A stretch of 64,000 nucleotides of DNA from Pogostemon cablin (taxonomy: Eukaryota; Streptophyta; Magnoliopsida; Lamiales; Lamiaceae). Positions 60,698 through 64,000 of the stretch are shown here, piece by piece. A program made the position numbers and the translations under genes. A model generated the notes under the pieces. It made no database searches. It was not told where the DNA came from and saw nothing but the letters and a program-made list of their open reading frames with translations. Position 1 is the first letter of the stretch, and every line of letters begins with the position of its first letter. Where the stretch lies: contig CM042955.1 of assembly GCA_023678885.1 (NCBI GenBank), forward strand, positions 36,302,088-36,366,087, written 5' to 3'.

Positions 60698-61826
60698 TGT
60701 AGGCAATTAAAATTTATTGCCTAAATAAATAAAAATTCAGAGGAAAATATATTAAGTGTTGATTAAATATTTATTTATTAAGGAATTTAAATAAAATAGT
60801 TCCTTAAAATAAATAAATAATTAATTAGTAATTAATATAATTATTTGAGCCCAAATCCAAGCCAGATGGGCTCAATTTAAATTAAATTGGTCAAATCCAA
60901 GTCAAATGGGCTCAATTTAGATTAAATTGATCAAATCCAAGCCAGATGGACTCAATTTAAATTAATTAGGTTTAATCCAAGGCAAGTGGGTCTGATTCAA
61001 GTCAACAAACTCCACCAAGTCAAATGCCTAATTTAATTAAATAGGCCCAAGTCAAATGCCTAATTTAATTAAATAGGCCCAAATCAAATCCTACAGGCTT
61101 AATTAAATAGGCCCATATCCAGTCTAGCAGGCTTAATTAAAGGAAGAAGCCCAACATATCTTTTTGAAGGAGAAAATATCTCTTAAGTGATTATTTTCTA
61201 TACCTATAAATAAGGACCTTCAGTCCTCATTACAAACACATTCAAGCACCCGAAGACAAGACGCTCTTGAAGAGATCAAGAACACTCAAGGATCTTCGAA
61301 TCTTCAAGCTCAAAAACACTCGAGGATCTTCAAATCTTCGAATCTTCAAGCTCAAGAACACTCGAGGATCTTCAAATCTTCGAATCTTCAAGTCGAAGGC
61401 TTCAAGCCAGTCTTCAAGCAGCTTCAAAGTAACTTCAAGTCAAGAACTGCCTCCGATCAAGGATCAAGGTGCTAAGCCTCTCCGATCCGGCGTTCTTCAT
61501 CCAATAAAAATCGTGAGGTCAACGGTGTTCTACCAAATTAAACGACGTTCTTCACAACAAATCTTCAAGTCAACGTTCGATCCGAACAGAGGCTCGACGC
61601 CTCCGGATAAACGTTTTAAAGCTTCAAGTCCCGAACCCGAGCTCGGACAAGCTTCATCCGAAGATCCGACTCAGAAGGTTGGTAAAAGTCAAGAAAGTCA
61701 ACTCAAGAGAGGAATCAGAGGATAAATAGAAGCTGTTCACTAAAATTCTCAAGTTCAATCCACATCGGATTTTCATTGTAATTTCTTTTGTGTTTATTAT
61801 TTAATAAATACGAATTTGTTGTTACA
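60698..61826 (+). repeat. 3' LTR of the Tat-type element
   Basis: 1129 bp. Same ends as the 5' LTR but 80 bp longer, because a roughly 40-bp unit (core AAATCCAAGCCAGATGG) is present three times at 60845-60960 and only once in the 5' LTR. The TATA box is at 61205-61212. It is followed by the target duplication GATAC. Confidence 0.92.
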
Positions 61827-64000
61827 GATACCTCAAATTAAATTTGCAATAAAATCAAATAAAAGTAAAAAGATAAAATAACTTAAAGTAATTTAAAAAT
61901 AGTCAAAAAAGTATAATTTGTAGAATAGAGATAATAAAAATAGTCAAAAAGTATAATTTGTAGAATAGAGATAAAAAAAATATAAAATCATAAATTATAA
62001 AATAATCAAAAATAAAAAAGATTAACGATACATCAAATGAAAATAATTGAACCTAAAAATAAGATTAAATAAAATTAAATAAATAAAATAAATTAAAATA
62101 GATTAAGTAAAATCATAAGATAAAAAAATATATGACAAACTCTCTTGTGAGACGACTATTCCGTGAGATGATCTGAGACGGATATCTAATTTAATTATAT
62201 TAAATGAAATTACTCGTATTAACTTTTGACCCATTAATAATTATTAATTGATATTTATTATATATCTTATAAAATCTCCTACAAATATGCTAATTTAGGA
62301 ATATTCTATTTGACTTTCTCATAAAATAATAAAACACGTCAAGAAAGAGATCTTCAAGTTCATATAAGGAGATTCAGAACAACACGATAAAGAATATTTT
62401 TCAGACTGATGAAGAATAGGTATGGTGTGCGGTGGTTTGATTGCGGCCGCTGGTTGTGACGCCACCGACTGAATTATTCATTGCCAAGTATTGTCTCATC
62501 CCAATCGAGTATTGCATTTTGGGATGCACCCGCGGAAGAAAGAGCGTGAAACAGAGACGAAGGTGTGGGGTCTCCGGTGAAGACACAACGTCATTCTGAA
62601 GTTTAACAGACAGTTGAATATTACATTTCTTATGATAGTTTCATGCATCAGTTGCGACTATTTCAGGGTTTAACTTCGGCAGATTTTTTCAGCAATTCCA
62701 ATTACTAATATTAATTATCATTAATCATTAATTAATATGTGGAGTATTACATTAATTAACATGTATTTCTTGATTTCATTGATTTCTGAATTTCCAATTG
62801 TTCTCGGTGGCATTCGTTATTCTTCTAATGTTTCTTCATTAAGTATATAATTAGGACATGTTAAAGTATGATGGATTTGTATTAGAGTATGTTAAATATT
62901 TTTTAGTAAAATACTCTTAAAAAAAATCTTACTTTAAAGTATATTTAGCATACTTTAACTCGAAATCAGCATATGTTAACATAAATTAAATTTTTTTTAT
63001 TTTTCATATTTGCAATACCATAATACAATTTAAATACATACTTTTTAATATTAAACAACCTACTCTTAACATAAGCCAACAAACATAATGTCATAACACA
63101 AACTGATGATACTTTAACACGATTCTAGTTGCAAGTTATACTATAACACTTTAACACTTGTTAAATATACTATAACTCAAATTTGACATACTTTAACACT
63201 TGCTAAATATACTTTAACTCAAATTTGACATACTTTTCAAAACGTAAGGCATCATGTATTGAATTCTTCATGTTTTTAATTTAAAAAATGATACGTTACC
63301 CTAAAAGTGATATACTTTAGGATAAACTGATGATACTTTAAAGTTTAATACATTTAAATGTGTAAGCTATAATTTAATACTATAACCCTTGTCACATATA
63401 CTTTAATTCAAAATTGTCATACTGTGAGACTTATAGTAACGCCAAACATAATATAGGTGATTAACGCCATACTATAACACAAACTGATGATACTTTAAAA
63501 TGTTTTTGACTGTAACTTATAAATAACACTTTAACCCCATATTCAACATACTATAACATTTGTACCGTGTTAATATTTAACTAATAAATAAACGGTTTGA
63601 ATTGATCCCACGAATTTAGAATTTCCTAAAATATTAGGTTGACTAACGTAAATATATTATGATAGATCCATAAATTTATGAATTTTCTAAAATAATGATG
63701 ATAACTAACCATAAATATATTATATTATATTAATAAATTATGGATAATACATTGGATTTATCCGTCTCACACCCATCTTTTTTATGACCCGTCTCACAAG
63801 AGATTGACTCAAAATATATATATTAAATAAAATGATTGAACCTGCAAATAAAATTAAAAGAAGAAGTAAAACAAATGAAATAAATTAAATTAAATTAGAA
63901 TAATATGAAAATATGGTTTGTAGTAGAGAAAAGGATAAAAAAAGCAGCAATAACAAGAAAAGGGAATGAAAATATAATTAAGTAATGATAAAGTTTAAAA
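61827..64000. other. AT-rich intergenic sequence with repeat remnants
   Basis: No gene recognised. A 43-bp direct duplication around GTATAATTTGTAGAATAGAG lies at about 61890-61975. MITE fragments with GTGAGACGG ends lie in opposite orientation at 62140-62195 and 63745-63815. Degenerate repeats of a GATACTTTAACAC type fill 62860-63560, including a 42-bp tandem pair starting at 63156 and 63198. Confidence 0.55.

Larger units (their letters stand above)
26751..61826 (+). mobile_element. Ty3/gypsy Tat-lineage (Retand-like) element carrying three nested copia insertions
   Basis: LTRs at 26751-27799 and 60698-61826 both start TGTAGGCAATT and end GTTGTTACA, and the element is flanked by the 5-bp duplication GATAC (26746-26750 and 61827-61831). 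Without insertions A, B and C it would be about 12 kb. Its order is LTR, PBS, gag, protease, RT, RNase H, second RNase H, integrase, an antisense plant-mobile-domain ORF, polypurine tract, LTR. RT before integrase makes it Ty3/gypsy, and the second RNase H before the integrase is the mark of the Tat lineage. The reading frame resumes cleanly across insertion B. Part of pol is missing next to insertion A. Confidence 0.92.

Overview
This is a plant nuclear window: genes with GT-AG introns, LTR retrotransposons with plant-type primer-binding sites, MITEs and a tRNA-derived SINE. The two clean host genes are typical of dicots. An asterid (perhaps Lamiales) is my guess from general resemblance only. 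No bacterial genes, rRNA, tRNA or CRISPR array were found.

Layout. (1) 1-2630: the 5' part of a minus-strand Ty1/copia element (LTR, PBS, gag, protease, integrase), cut by the window edge. Its LTR interrupts a B3-domain gene (2631-3387, minus) inside the B3 fold. (2) 3400-9040: repeats. These are a minus-strand acidic ORF with LTR-like flanking repeats, a solo-LTR candidate inside a TA-flanked MITE, and an hAT-type MITE (8-bp target duplication) inside another MITE just upstream of the first complete gene. (3) 9248-16410, plus strand: a complete nine-exon gene for PRD1, a meiotic double-strand-break factor; my splice model gives 1287 residues with no break. (4) 17599-22606, minus strand, convergent with PRD1: a complete five-exon AT-hook/PPC (AHL) gene, 380 residues. 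(5) 22607-26750: MITEs and a shrunken Ty3/gypsy element (two LTRs, about 212 bp between them) with a SINE in its left LTR. (6) 26751-61826: one Ty3/gypsy element of the Tat (Retand-like) lineage. It has two LTRs, the target duplication GATAC, a gag-pol with two RNase H domains and an antisense plant-mobile-domain ORF. It is swollen to 35 kb by three related copia insertions: A (32841-41453), B (42371-50542) and C (51329-about 57265). (7) 61827-64000: AT-rich sequence with MITE fragments and degenerate repeats.

The most unusual signal is the copia family A/B/C. All three copies carry a gag-pol full of stops, frameshifts and deletions, and share a changed reverse-transcriptase active site (YVDS instead of YVDD). 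Yet the LTR pair of B is identical over about 1.2 kb apart from one base and has a perfect 5-bp target duplication, and the pair of A differs at only about ten positions in 1389. The family therefore seems to have moved recently with dead coding sequence, presumably with proteins supplied in trans. Its leader is modular: A and C carry a 62-bp minisatellite where B carries a TGGGC-rich plus GC-rich block. The host element adds an antisense plant-mobile-domain gene whose leader has a similar two-part composition.

PRD1 and the AHL gene are independent host genes that converge on a 1.2-kb spacer; nothing suggests they are functionally linked. All splice sites are predictions checked for reading-frame phase, not transcript-supported.
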